Both the position numbers and the translations under genes were made by a program. Positions 10,379 to 21,900 of a stretch of DNA of 64,000 nt are shown here, piece by piece. The stretch is from Dicaeum eximium (Eukaryota > Chordata > Aves > Passeriformes > Dicaeidae): positions 4,414 to 68,413 of the forward strand of contig VWZP01009166.1 in assembly GCA_013396995.1 (NCBI GenBank), in the 5' to 3' direction. Positions within the stretch are counted from its first letter, which is position 1. Each line of letters starts with the position of its first letter. A model generated the notes under the pieces. It was not told the DNA's origin and ran no database searches. It worked only from the letters and a program-made list of their open reading frames with translations.

Positions 10379-13300
10379 CTGTGTCCAGGGCAGATACAGA
10401 AGGAAAAGAAGAAAAGATGAAGTTAGAGGAGAAGATCCTCTCTAGTGAAGGAGCTAAGAGGCTCTCTAGTGCCTGCCTCTACCTCTGGAGATGGGTCTAA
10501 CATGGGCCCAAAGGAAAGAGTCACCCTGGTTGCCACAACAGGATTAGGTATTTTTCTCTGGCTTTGTGGTTGTGGCAGTTTCTGGCTGTGTCTTTGCCAT
10601 TGTGGCACATGCTGGTGTTGTAGCAGCAGATACTGGCTTAGAGTTATGGTGGGTTTTGCTGTTGTGGGTTTTGGCCTGGCTGGGGTTGTTGTTGGGAGAG
10701 TGGTGGCAGGTTTTGGTTTGGCTCTTGTGATGGGTGAGAGTGTTGGGGGTTTGGGTTTGGCTGTGTTTGGCAGTGTGGCTGTGGGTAGTGGCTTGGCTGT
10801 GATTGTGGTTGGAAGTGAGTTTTTGGATGGTGACGTGGCTGTAGTTATGGTGGCCTCTGACGCTGTGGGATCTGGACTGGCTCTGGTGTGTACTGGTACT
10901 GTGGGTTCTGCTTTGGCTGTGGCTGTGAGTTTTGGCAGGGCTGTTAGGATGGATGAAAGAGACGCAGAGGTGAAAATTGCCGTGGGTTAGGGCTGGCTCA
11001 GCTGACCTCAGTAGATCCCCTGCACTAAGAAGGATTAGCAGAAACAAATGAGGGGCTAAAACAGCAGCAGACCCCTCTCAGATCCCACTGGGCCATCCCC
11101 GACTCGGGGTTCCCAACCTGGAGACATCTCATGTCCCTCATATAGCCTCCTGCCCCACTAGGGGCAAAAAAATGCTGCCTAAGGGCATACAAGGCCCTTG
11201 TCCAATCCTTCTCATCTTGAGGCAGTTGACCTCTGTTAAGAGCAGCAATTGCTCCTCATGTCTCATGGTCCAACCCTGGAACTGCAGCTGAAGGGCTTCC
11301 TGACAGCTCCAGGAGGGTTCAGAGCTCACACCAGCCCGGGGTCTCAGTCCCAACAGCCCCTCCAGGGCCACGCCTGGCTCTGCTCACTCACCACACAGGT
11401 TGTTCACACAGACTGTGCCCGTGGGACACATTTCACATGAGGGTCCTTTCCAGTAGGGCATCTTCTCCTTTATATTACTCCTGGAAGCAGAAAATGCCAA
11501 GATAAAGAAAGCTGAGGAAAGGGGAAACACCCATCCCAGAGAGGGGGCTGATTCAGCTGGAATAGCCCAGCCAAGGCAAAACTTGGGATTAATGTAGAAA
11601 ACAGGTCTTGGTCTCCTGCCACGGCCTGTCAGGGCCTTTTACTCACCAGCCTGACCCCAAGGCAGCCAAAGCCAGGGCAGACAACTCCANCAGCAGCAGA
11701 CCCCTCTCAGATCCCACTGGGCCATCCCCGACTCGGGGTTCCCAACCTGGAGACATCTCATGTCCCTCATATAGCCTCCTGCCCCACTAGGGGCAAAAAA
11801 ATGCTGCCTAAGGGCATACAAGGCCCTTGTCCAATCCTTCTCATCTTGAGGCAGTTGACCTCTGTTAAGAGCAGCAATTGCTCCTCATGTCTCATGGTCC
11901 AACCCTGGAACTGCAGCTGAAGGGCTNACAACTCCAAGGAGCAGATCCCTCACTCCCCTCAGAACAGAGCAGGGGATGGCATTGGGGCCTGGAACTTACG
12001 GGGGATAATAGCTGCAAACAAGCAGATGTACGTTCTCTGGTTCGATTCCATCGATCTTCTTACAAGAACTGCTCCCACAGCCAACACGAGTTGTTTCTGC
12101 CCAGACCACCTAAGGCAAAGACCAGGGTTGAAGGTGAGGGGACTGGGTGAAGGCAGTCTCTCCCCTGACCTTAAAGGCTGCTCCAATATCTTCCTCACTT
12201 CCCAGCATGTGCCCCAGAACCCACATCCCTATGTTGCTTTGGCATTCAGGATCTTCCTCCTTGCCCCTGTCTGAATCACCTTCCCAAGGTCATATATTCC
12301 AGTGCCACAGATTTCCTACCATATAGTCTACCCAGGCAGAGCATCACCACCTCTGCTTTGGTCTTGGAACCAACCATCCGTCTGTCCGTCTGTCCATCCA
12401 TCCATCCATCCATCCATCCATCCATCCATCCATCCATCCATCCATCATCCATCCACTTAGCACCACCATCTCTTCTCCTCGCTTCTACCCAAGCTGTGAA
12501 GAAACCCTCAGACCTCATCCTCCTACCCAAGACAAGCTGGCACTGAGCTCTTCTGAGCAGCCAAAAAAAGGGCTGCAGGGCTTGTCTCAAAAAAGGTCTT
12601 CTCCAAAAGGCCGCTCATGGCTGACACCATGCCCAGGCCTGTCTCTATCATTGTGAATCCCACCTAGTTCCCTGTCCTTTTGCAAATAATTTGGGAGGAA
12701 CTGGGGCAGTGGTACAGCTCCTGTCCCAACAGCCCCTCCTCCCCAGCAGCTGGTACCTGGGTGTAGTTGTCACACGTCTGCCCGGGGAGACACTCGGATG
12801 TTGTCAAGTTGTAGAATTCCCTCTCCCTGTTCCATTCTTCAATGGCCAATTTTACATCCAGGGTTGAAGGTGTAGCAAAGAGGTTTTCCCTGCCTGGGCC
12901 CCCATTCTGGCCCCAGATGCAGTGCTCTGCATGGCCTTGAGCAATAACCTCCAGGTCCGTGTCCCAGGTCTGAAAAGAGCTCGGTGTCAGCACACAGAGA
13001 GGGACACTGGGCTCTCCAACAGGAACAAGGCACTCACCAAGGACCCCTGCAATGTCTGGCCACAGTTTCCCCATTCATGAGGAAAATTCAAACCCCTAGC
13101 CAACACGGTCCTCCAGAGAGGGGAGCTCCATGGTCAGTCCCAGCACAAGCCCTGGCTTATGGGTCAAACAGGAGAAGGTCAGGGCACCAGCACAACTTTC
13201 ACAACCTCTCCTGGAGCTCACCCAACGCCATCATGGAGCATCCTCAACTCAGCGTGGAGAAACCATCACAGTGCTGAGGGTTCTGGCTCTATCCCCTTTG

Positions 13301-14362
13301 ATTCTGTAGTCACTGGTTAGGTCTTCTCTCCCTGAATTTTTGGGTTGCTTTGGTTGCTAAACTCCCATTTACCAGCCCACGAAGGTTTTACTCATTCTGG
13401 GCAACTTCTAGGCCAGGCAGGGAGGTGTCCTCCAAGCACACTGTGACCCAAGAAGGAAAGGACTCCAACTTTCCAGGATAAACAGTTGTCCTCCTCCTCC
13501 CCATGATTTGCAAACAGTGAGGAAAAATCACATGTGGTTCAAGATAAAACTTGATAGCCAGCTTTTAATCAAATCAAGAGTCTGAACAAGACAAAAAGCA
13601 CCAGCTCTAGAGCTCAGTTTTGCTCCCACTGCAGCCACACGTGATGTTGGACCGGGCTCGATTTCCTCAAGCAAAATAGGGGATCCCTCACATCCAAGGC
13701 AGCCCTGCATAAGGCATGGGGAGGAGTAGGAGCATGATGGGCCCAAATAACTGACAGACTTGACTGACATTTTGAAGTTGGTGCAAATACAGAGCACTGT
13801 GTGATGTCCCACACAGCAGCATTCCCCCACCACCTCTTGGACACAGCCATGGCAAAGTCTCCAGCTCGTGGCACCTGCTCATGGCAGGGTCTCACCTGCC
13901 CTTCCTGCCATCACAGGGAGCTCCAGCAGGCACTCATGTGATGAGAGCTGCATCACTCTCATGAAGAGCATCTGGGGACGCACGTCACACTTAGGAACTT
14001 CCAGAAAATGATCAAAGGCAACTCTAAAGGTTAAGGAAACTCTTCTCTTCAGAGGCAGTTTAGGGAACCCCTCCATTAATACCTACTTGTAACCCTACAC
14101 TAGAATTGCTCTGCCTCCCCTAAGGAACTCCCTGATCCGTCCTTACATTAAGATTGAGCCTTGGACCACACAAACACCCCAATATTCCTCTGTAATAAAA
14201 GCCACTTACCATCTTCATCATAGCCTTGGCAGGAGGAGAGACCTGGGAGCGATATTTATTATGCTCATCCAAGATGATCTTCTTTTCTTCATCACTCAGG
14301 GACCAGCTCAGCTCCAGCACTGAGAGCACCAGGAGAACGGGAGGAAGACCTGAGCTCAGCAT
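10254..14362 (-). CDS. PI16-like paralogue, copy 2, diverged and possibly frame-broken
   Basis: Exons on the minus strand: 14210-14362, 12757-12969, 12000-12109, 11392-11480, 10940 down to about 10425, and 10254-10378. Exon 1 is identical to copy 1. Exon 2 reads TWDTDLE, WGQNGGPGRENLF, EEWN and CDNYTQ, so the pocket histidines become Gln and Asn while the glutamates remain. Exon 3 has GCGSSSC in place of GCGAHFC. The mucin exon starts in phase, but its Thr/Pro-rich frame switches near 10640 and the original frame stops at 10423-10425. The last exon encodes a GPI-type tail (PPKGGAPS, then a hydrophobic run ending VGLLL) with stop at 10254-10256. Its acceptor needs a phase-1 donor that the surviving frame does not offer. 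This is either a neofunctionalised paralogue with local sequence errors or a gene decaying at its 3' end. Confidence 0.7.
10423..10940 (-). pseudogene. Mucin-like exon of PI16 copy 2 with frame break
   Basis: From the acceptor CATCCTAACAG the in-phase translation is Pro/Thr/Ala/Lys-rich (TAKPLPTATLP, PATTLPTTTPARPKP) down to about 10640. It then turns into a Gln/His/Leu-rich sequence ending at TAA 10423-10425. The Thr/Pro-rich sense continues in another frame (SAATTPA, ETATTTKPEK) but that frame stops within about 100 bases. One or more indels have broken the stalk, either in the genome or in the assembly. Confidence 0.5.
11691..11926. repeat. Inserted duplicate patch bounded by single Ns (assembly scar)
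   Basis: The 236 bases between the single Ns at 11690 and 11927 repeat 11062-11297 with no difference seen. Sequence before the first N ends ACAACTCCA and sequence after the second N resumes ACAACTCCAAGG, so removing the patch restores one continuous intron. It lies between exons 3 and 4 of PI16 copy 2. Confidence 0.8.
12391..12455. repeat. (CCAT)n microsatellite
   Basis: About 16 tandem CCAT units with one interruption near the right end. It lies in the intron between exons 2 and 3 of PI16 copy 2 and has no counterpart in copy 1. Confidence 0.95.
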
Positions 14363-16868
14363 CGTGCAGGCAGCTTCTGCTCTCAGCAGCCCACGGCTCT
14401 GGCAGTCAGATTTAAAGCACCTCCCAAGAGCAGGAACACCCAACAGCTTGAAGATTGGGGAGGAAATAAATTTATTACAGTTTTGAAGCCACATGGGACA
14501 CACCCGTGTCTCATATCGGCCTTGATGGAGAGGCCTCACTGGGGCTGGTGCCAACGAACATGTACGGTCACTCCCCATCCTGAATCCCAATCCCTGGATT
14601 GGCATTCTTCATCCAAGCCTCTGCTGCTCCAAACCTCAGCCATCCCCTGAACCCTCAGTTACGAGTCCCCTCGTCTACCTCCTGTCCCTTTTCTTGAAAT
14701 CACAGAATTTCAGAATAGCTGGGGTTGGAATGGCCCTCTGGAAGTCATCCTGTCCAACCCCTGTGCAAGATCACCTGAACAGGTGACACAGGAACACATC
14801 CTGGTGGGTTTGGGATGTCTCCAGAGTGAGAGACTACATAACTCCCTGGGAACTTGTTCCAGTGCTCTGCCACCCTCCATGGAATAAAGTTTTTTCTTGT
14901 CTTGAGGTGGAACTTCTTGTGTTTTGGGTTTATGGCCATTGCTCCTTGTCCTGTTGCTGGGCACTACTGAAGAGTCTGACACCATCCCCTGACACCTCCT
15001 GGATATATCTGTATGGATTGATGAGAACCCCCCTCAGTCTTCTCTTCTCCAAACTAACCAGGCCCAGCTCCAGCAGTCTCTCCTCATCAGAGGGATGCTC
15101 CTGTCCCTTAATCTTTATGGCCTCCATTGGACTCTCTCCAGTAACTCCTATCTTTCTTGAAGTTGAAGACCAGAACTGAACACAGATATGGCCTCGCCAG
15201 GGCAGAGCAGAGGGTAAGGATCACCTCCCTGACCTGCTGACGACACTCTCCCAATGCCCCCCAGGATCCTGTTGTCCCTCCTGGCTCCAGGGCACACTGC
15301 TGGCTCATGGCGAACTCATGGACCCCCTGCTCCTCTGCAGAGCTGCTCTCGAGTAGGTCACACCCAGCCTGTGCTGGTACCTGGGGTTATCCCTCCCCAG
15401 GTGCAGGACCTGCCTTTGCTCCTGTTGAACCTCATTAGGTTTCTCTCCATCCAACTCTGCAGCCTGTCCAGGTCCCTCTGAATGGCAGTCCAGCCTTCAG
15501 GTGCATCAGCCACTCCCCCAGTTCTGTATAATCACCAAACCTGCTCAGGGTCCATTCTATCCCTTCATCCAGGCTGTTGATAAGTAAGCTGGATAAGACT
15601 GGACCCAATACTGATCCCTGGGGAATGCCACTGACTACAGGCCTCCAGCTGGATTCTGATCTGCTCACAACCCTCTGAGCTCAGCCACTGAGCCAGTTCT
15701 TCATCCACCTCATTGTCCATTCATCCAACTCACATTTCCTGAGCTTATCCATGGAGATGTTACAGGACACAGTATCAAAAATCACACTATCAAAAATCAC
15801 AGTATCTCTTGCTGGCATCCCACCATACACCACTCACTGCTCTCCGCTCATCAACCCATCCTATCATGCTATCATAGAACGCATTAGATTGGTAAAGCAG
15901 GATCTCCTCTTGGTGAATCCATGCTGACCACTCCCAATAACCTTCTTTACCTTCAGGTGCTTGGTGATGATCTTCAGAATGAGCTGTTCCATCACATTTC
16001 TGGGGATGAAGGTGAGGCTGACTGGCTGGGGGTTTCCCAGATCCTCCTTCTTGCCCTTTCTGAAGACAGGAGTTAACATTGGCTTTTCTCCAATCATTGG
16101 GCACCTCTCTTGTTCTCAAGCGTTTTTTAAAGATGACGGCTAAGCAACAACCTCTGGCAGCTCCCTCAGCACCTGTGGGTGCATCCCACCATGGATTTAT
16201 GAGTGTTAAGTCTGCCTGGCTGATCTCTCTCAACTTTCTGTGACCAAGGGGAAGTTTTCCTTTCTCCATCCTTCATCTCTTCCAACTTCTGGGACCCCTG
16301 AGGGCTTCCCTCAGCAGTAAAGACTGAGGCAAAGAAGGTGTTGAGTAATTTCACCTTCTCTGTGTCTTCCATGTCCAGGACACCCACTGGATTTAGCAGC
16401 AGCCCCACATTTTCCCTAATTTTCCTTTTGCTGCTGATGTACTTGGAGAAGCCCTTCTTGTTGCTCTTGATATCCCTTGCCAGACTCAATTCCAAGTGGA
16501 CTGTGGCCTTCCTCATTGCATCCCTGCATACCCCAAACATGTTCCTATAGATCTCACACGTGTGCCTGTCCCTTTTTCAACATCCCATAAATTTCTTTCT
16601 TCCATTTGAAAATGGCTAGAACCTCATTGCTCTTCCATGCAGGTCTCCTGCCCCCTCTGCTTGATTTCTGGAGCATGGGGACACACTGGTCTTAAGTTTG
16701 GATGCTTGAATATTGACCAGCTTTCTTGCGCCCCCTTCCCTTCTAGAGCCCTATTCCATGGGATTCCACTAAGCTGGTCTTTGGAAAGGTTGAATTGATT
16801 CTCTGGAAAATCAGGGTTCTAGCCCTGCTACTGCTTTGCTTCCCCACGCAGGACCCTGAGTTTCACTA

Positions 16869-17461
16869 TGTGCTGGTTTCAGTTCGAAACCGGGCGGAAA
16901 CACCAATTTCGTGTCGTGGTTTAGTTCGCCAATTCTGAATTTCCCCAATTTCAGTCAAATTGAAATTTTCCCAGCCAAATGNNNNNNNNNNNNNNNNNNN
17001 NNNNNNNNNNNNNNNNNNNNNNNNNNNNNNNNNNNNNNNNNNNNNNNNNNNNNNNNNNNNNNNNNNNNNNNNNNNNNNNNNNNNNNNNNNNNNNNNNNNN
17101 NNNNNNNNNNNNNNNNNNNTTTTCTCGCTCTCGATTCGAGCTCCCCTCCCCCTGCCTTCCTGTCGCAGCCGACGGAGTGGGGCCGCGACAAACTGGCCGA
17201 TCTCTTTCCACCCTTCCCCCGCCGCCTGCTGCTGCCTCCGATGGAATGAGGGTGGGGGGGAACCGTCCCACAGCCGCCGGCTGGGCCGGGCCTGCGAAAG
17301 GGGCCGAGCCCCCCCCGGCCTGGCCCCAGGGAGCTCTTACCTCTGGGACACCCTGCCTGGAAAAAGAGAGCTCCTCCTCTTCCTCCTGAATTTCCACCTA
17401 GGATTTCAAGTGAGCCGCCTACAAATTCTTACCATTTCCGGGTAAGCCTCAAACCATGACA
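16869..17461. mobile_element. Solo endogenous-retrovirus LTR (ERVL-like), 5-bp target duplication
   Basis: The element begins TGTGCTGGTTT and ends AAACCATGACA, giving imperfect TG...CA terminal inverted repeats. It is flanked by CACTA at 16864-16868 and 17462-17466, a 5-bp target-site duplication as typical of ERVL-type integrations. Removing it rejoins the CR1 sequence. The interior is GC-rich and contains a 138-base assembly gap (16982-17119). No gag, pol or env reading frame is present. Orientation is not determined. Confidence 0.7.
16982..17119. other. Assembly gap (138 N)
   Basis: A run of N inside the solo LTR. Open frames spanning it are artefacts of translating N. Confidence 0.99.
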
Positions 17462-17810
17462 CACTATAACATGCATCATGACAGGCAAGGCTTTCCCCAA
17501 CCTTCCCATCTTCAACCAGTCCCTCCTGGTTTGGTAGTACAAAACAGAAACACACCTCTCCTCCGTGGCTCCTCCACCACTTGAATCAAGAAGTTATTTT
17601 CAATGATCTGTAGGAACTTCCTGGACTTCCAGCCTGTGCTGGGCTCTGTTGTCTCTCCAACAAATATCAGGATGGTTGAAGTTCCCCAGGAGAAGCAGGA
17701 CCTTTAACCATGAGGCTACTTCGAGCTGCCCATAGGAAAATCACATCAACTTCCTCCTCCTCACAGGTGTCCTGTAGTAAATACCCACCAAAGTGTCACC
17801 CATAATCTGT

Positions 17811-18643
17811 AACAATAATCCCACAGCATTCACAAAGCCCTGTTCTCACAGAGGTTCTCCCCTGTCCCTGGAATGCAGCTGCGTTAGAAACAAAGGCAAC
17901 AAGATGCAATTGCTGAGAGCAGCTGGCAGCACAGCAACTCCCCAGGCAGTCAGAGCCCACCTCGGCCAGCCCCGTGTCTGTGCTGGGGGGACAGCATTTG
18001 GCAGCTGAGAACAGCCCCTGGGCTCCCCCAGCCTGCTGGGAACAGGGGCAAGCAGAGGTTGATGCCTCTTCCCTGAACCATCAGGAGCAGGGGGAGCAGG
18101 AGAGGAAGAACAGGGTACAGAGATGAAATTACAGAATCACAGGGTTGGAAGAGATCTTTAAGATCATCAGTCCAACCCAGCCCTAACACCTCAACTAAAT
18201 CATGGCATCCAGTGCCACATCCAGGCTTTTTTAAAACACATCCAGGGATGGTGACTCCACCNAGCATCAAGATCAGCAGTGCAAGGTCCAAGCCCCACCC
18301 TGGAGCTGACACGCTGGTGTCCAGCCGGCATTAGGTAAGCGTGTGTGGAATGCAGCTTTCCTTCTGCTCGCTCAGGAACAGCCCATCCCCCACCCCGGGG
18401 AGCAGTGGCCACTGCACGGGGACAGGAGCCACACACCAACCCTGCCAGGCTCTGCTCCAGCCTGCTGCCTCCAGAGAGGCCCCACTGCAGCACAGTGACC
18501 AAGCCTGGGCTGCCACTGACTCACGTCTCGAGGGTCTCCAGCAGGGCTGGCCGGTGTCTAACAAGGCTCCTGCACTGCTGTGGGAGTAACAGAGCTCTCT
18601 CTTCTCCCTACTCGCCCGGATTTATGAGCTCTGGAGGAGTTAT
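17811..18643. repeat. Second copy of PI16 5' flank, joined through a single N
   Basis: 17811-18130 matches 5324-5650, and 18263-18643 matches 6803-7182. Between them, in place of the 1.14 kb seen in copy 1, lie a CR1 fragment (18131-18261, AGAATCACAGGGTTGGAAG...GGTGACTCCACC) and a single N at 18262. The N marks a contig join, so the apparent deletion may not be real. Confidence 0.75.
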
Positions 18644-18979
18644 CTTCTTCCACGCCTCAAAGTTTGGCTAAAATAACTGAATTGTGAAGGAAAGATGGAG
18701 ATTGTTACTGGGAAGAAAAGAAAGGAGGGACAGGCAGAGCTTTTCCGTCAACTTTGTTCAGAGAACCATTCTAAAACCCACAGAACATTTCCCAAAATGC
18801 TCCTTTTTCACAAAGTGCTTCTTATGACATTTTTCTAACAAGAGTGTTCTGACTTTTCATTTAAAATTACACTCCCCTTAGAAAAAGTGCCCTAAAAAAG
18901 ATTAAATAACCCCTCAATAGCTGACATGCAACATGAAAATAAATATCAGGAAAAGGGTCATTAACACTTGTATTTAATT

Positions 18980-21900
18980 GCAAAAATTAAAAACTTTTTT
19001 ATTCTTCTTACATACAAATCTCATTTATTTACATATTTTACAGGCTTTTCCCAAGTATTTACAAAGTTTGCAATATATTAAATTAGGACCATCCATAAAA
19101 TTCTGCATTAAGTGCATATTCACATTCTCTTTTTTTTAATCCATCACTAAATTTAGTGTTCAGCATCGAAAGAGTCTTTATGCATATATAGCTTTACTTC
19201 CCAGCACCTCTGAGCCTTTAGAATGTGGCTCCCCTCCCCAAGACAAGGAGATAATGCTAAAAATAAATCACCTGCTATTTGTTTGAATCTCCAAAGCAAA
19301 GGGAAGTCCAGCATCTCCCTTGTCTAATTCAGCAGGACACTAAATCTGCCCTTTACAAGGAGGAGGTTCCTGAAGAGGAGGATATCGAGTTCTACCTATA
19401 AAATTTACCAAGAAAAGAAAGTTTGGTTTCCAGGAAGCAAAAGCTCTTTGTGCACCCATCAAAATGGCCTCACCCCAGGAAGTGTTCAATTCTCATGGGG
19501 CCACAGGACTGAACGTGGACCTGGGATTGGGGTGTGTGGAAATTTCCCTCCTGGAGGGAGGAAACAAGAGGGTTTCAAGGCAGAAGGATCCCCTTTTCTG
19601 AGACACTGGTGTTTATAGAGCTCACATCTCTACCATGAGATGCTCTCCTGCTCCCCACCTCATCCTGCTGCTGCTGATGGAGCCCAGGAGGCCATGAGGG
19701 AAGAGAGGTGCTTTGATCCAGCCCAGACAAACCAGCTTCTCCTCTAGAACATTGCAAAAACAGGCCTGCTGGGAGAAACTGAATTCTGGAGACTCACGGG
19801 AAATCTGACTCAAAGCTCTCCAGGGCCTTGCAAAGAGACCCCTCAGGGGAATCAATGTGTGCAATAACAGTGGGCAGGGAAAAAAATGAAAAGGAACAAA
19901 GAACGCAAAAAAAAACAATCAATAGAAACTGCCCGGTTGGCTCCCGTGGGGGCCGCTGATTTCCTGGTACTGAAGTAAATCATAATAATCCTTTCTCCTC
20001 CTTTCAGTTACCCTGAGTTCAGGACTGACTGACAGCACCGGTCAGTGACCCCTGCTTTGGGGAGCAGCTTTAAACCACGATCCTCCTGCCCAGCTGATGG
20101 GGACAGCTCGTCCTTCCAGCCTGGCAAGTGAAGAGGTGACCCCTCCTCACCTCTGCCCACTGGGCTCGTGGGTAGTACCGATTTCTGGGGTGATTTCAGA
20201 GCAGCTTTGCAGCCTTTGGGATGTGGGGTGAGGAGGAAGCCATCTCCCAGCTCACAGGCAATGAGCTCTGAAGCACACAAAAGGATTTTGAAATCTGTTA
20301 ACTAGGAACTTGTGTGAGCTAGGCAGAGTGGGAGATTGTCCAAAGGAGCACAGAGAGTGCAAAAGGGGAGCTGAGGTGAGGGAGACCATGGTGGGACACC
20401 CTCTCCATGACCCATCTGATCATGGCTGTGAAACCTCAAAAGCTGCAGGAACAGCCCTGTTCCCCCCAGTTCCACCTTAGCAGGCCACTAGGACCACCAG
20501 GCTCTCTAGGGAAGTCCTGCAGCCTTTCCAGGGACTCTGTGAAGCTGGAGCCCTGGATGTGGAAGATGACCAGGGCTTAATTGCAGTAAAAGTATCAAAA
20601 CTTCCCTTTGGCCATCCCAGTTTTGCCATTGTGGCCTCACCTCCAGGTTTCCCACTGTGGCTCCTTGCCTGCCCTGGGATGTGGAAGGTGTGAGCACCAC
20701 TCCTCTGGCAGCTGGAGACAGGAGCTGCTCTGGAAGCTGTGCTGCAGACTGGGGCTCTGCACTTCGGCCAAAATCAGCTCTTTATCAGCAGGAGAACTGC
20801 CCTCCTGTTTTAGTTTAGCAGCTAATTCCTTACAGCTTTTGGAAGAGGAAGAGAAAATATACCGGAGAGCTGAAAAACAAATGATGTAAGCTCCGAAGGG
20901 AGCGAGGTTGGGACATATGCAATGTATCGCTGAGACAGAGCTGGAAACTTATGCAGAGCCCATAAAGTGCACTTGGAAAGCTGCTCTGCAAACAGGCCAG
21001 ACTCACCAGCTCCTGTCCAACCAGCTGCAACTCTTCGAGGAAGGGAGAAGCACTACGTGAGAACACTTCTGCTAAACAGGCACAAACCTGCCCCTTCCTC
21101 CCCCTTCTCCCCCCAGTCCAAACAGCAACTGTAAATAGATCCATTTTCTCTGCTTCTTCCCGAAAGAGCCAGACAGCCACAATGGCTTAAGTGTGACTCT
21201 CAAAATCCAGGCATTTCACAGACACTTGGGAATTGTCTCCGCAGCTCTTTTACAAGTTACAGTCAAGGACACTTAGCAGTGACAGTGTCACCAAACCGCC
21301 ACAATCTCAGCAAGAATGGCTCCAGCAGCATCTTTGAGCAAATGCTTTACAAAAATGGGTCAGATACAAAACCAGTAAGAGGTGAAGTAACCTTGTCAGC
21401 CTTTGAATTTGATTTGAGAAGCTGCCAAAGTGTAAATAGCAACAGTCACTAATGAGGCCCTAATTCTGCCATCACCAAACTCCCAAATTTCCATTAACTA
21501 AGACCCAGGCCTTAAGAGGAGGGAGAGGGGTGTTGTGTGTGTGTGTGTCTTGGCATGTACAAGATTGAATGTAGTGTCATGAGTGTGAAATACACTCCAA
21601 GCAGTGGGAATAGTAATGGAATTTTTATTAGTCCAATTCCCTTTAATACTTTGTAACAAATTATATTAGTCCTTTTCTATCCTGAGAGAGCCAGACTCTC
21701 TCCCTTTGGTTCTACTAGATCTGGTGTGTGTCCAGCACGAGGGCCATGCACAGACTGACACAGGTGCTGGGCTTGTTCTCATTGTTTTGATAGGAGAAAA
21801 ACCAAAGTTATGCATAGAAATGTTTGTAGTGTCAAGGCCTCAGACTAAATTCTTTGGAGCAGGAACTGTCCTCTGCCTTACTCTTGTACAGGAGCCAGAC

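Larger units (their letters stand above)
14697..17804 (-). mobile_element. Degenerate CR1 LINE with ORF2 remnants, split by an LTR
   Basis: The 3' tail is at 14697 (antisense form GGGTTGGAATGG...GTCCAACCCCTG). Reverse-transcriptase remnants follow on the minus strand: SGIPQGSVLGP and a decayed catalytic box FGDYTEL at 15435-15668, then GQHGFTKRRSC at 15864-16097, and ORF2 thumb-upstream sequence (NKKGFSKYI, LLNTFFASVFT) at 16166-16540. The frames are separated by shifts and stops, so the element is dead. It interrupts the PI16 copy 2 flank: copy 1 is continuous at the corresponding point near 5320. A solo LTR splits it at 16869-17461. Confidence 0.85.

Noticed and set aside
12358..12546. Ser-Ile-His-Pro repeat frame
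   Set aside because: Translation of the (CCAT)n microsatellite inside a PI16 copy 2 intron.
15435..16540. Possible host gene with reverse-transcriptase-like peptides
   Set aside because: Motifs are those of CR1 ORF2 with frameshifts and stops; this is retroposon debris, not a host gene.
16951..17445. Frames of 78-161 codons over the gap
   Set aside because: They exist only because N triplets are read as open; the surrounding sequence is LTR.
19925..19977. Candidate C6orf89 last exon ending SGPHGSQPGSFY
   Set aside because: Has a fair acceptor, but the required phase gives a different, non-homologous peptide. The exon at 23308-23393 matches in phase and sequence.
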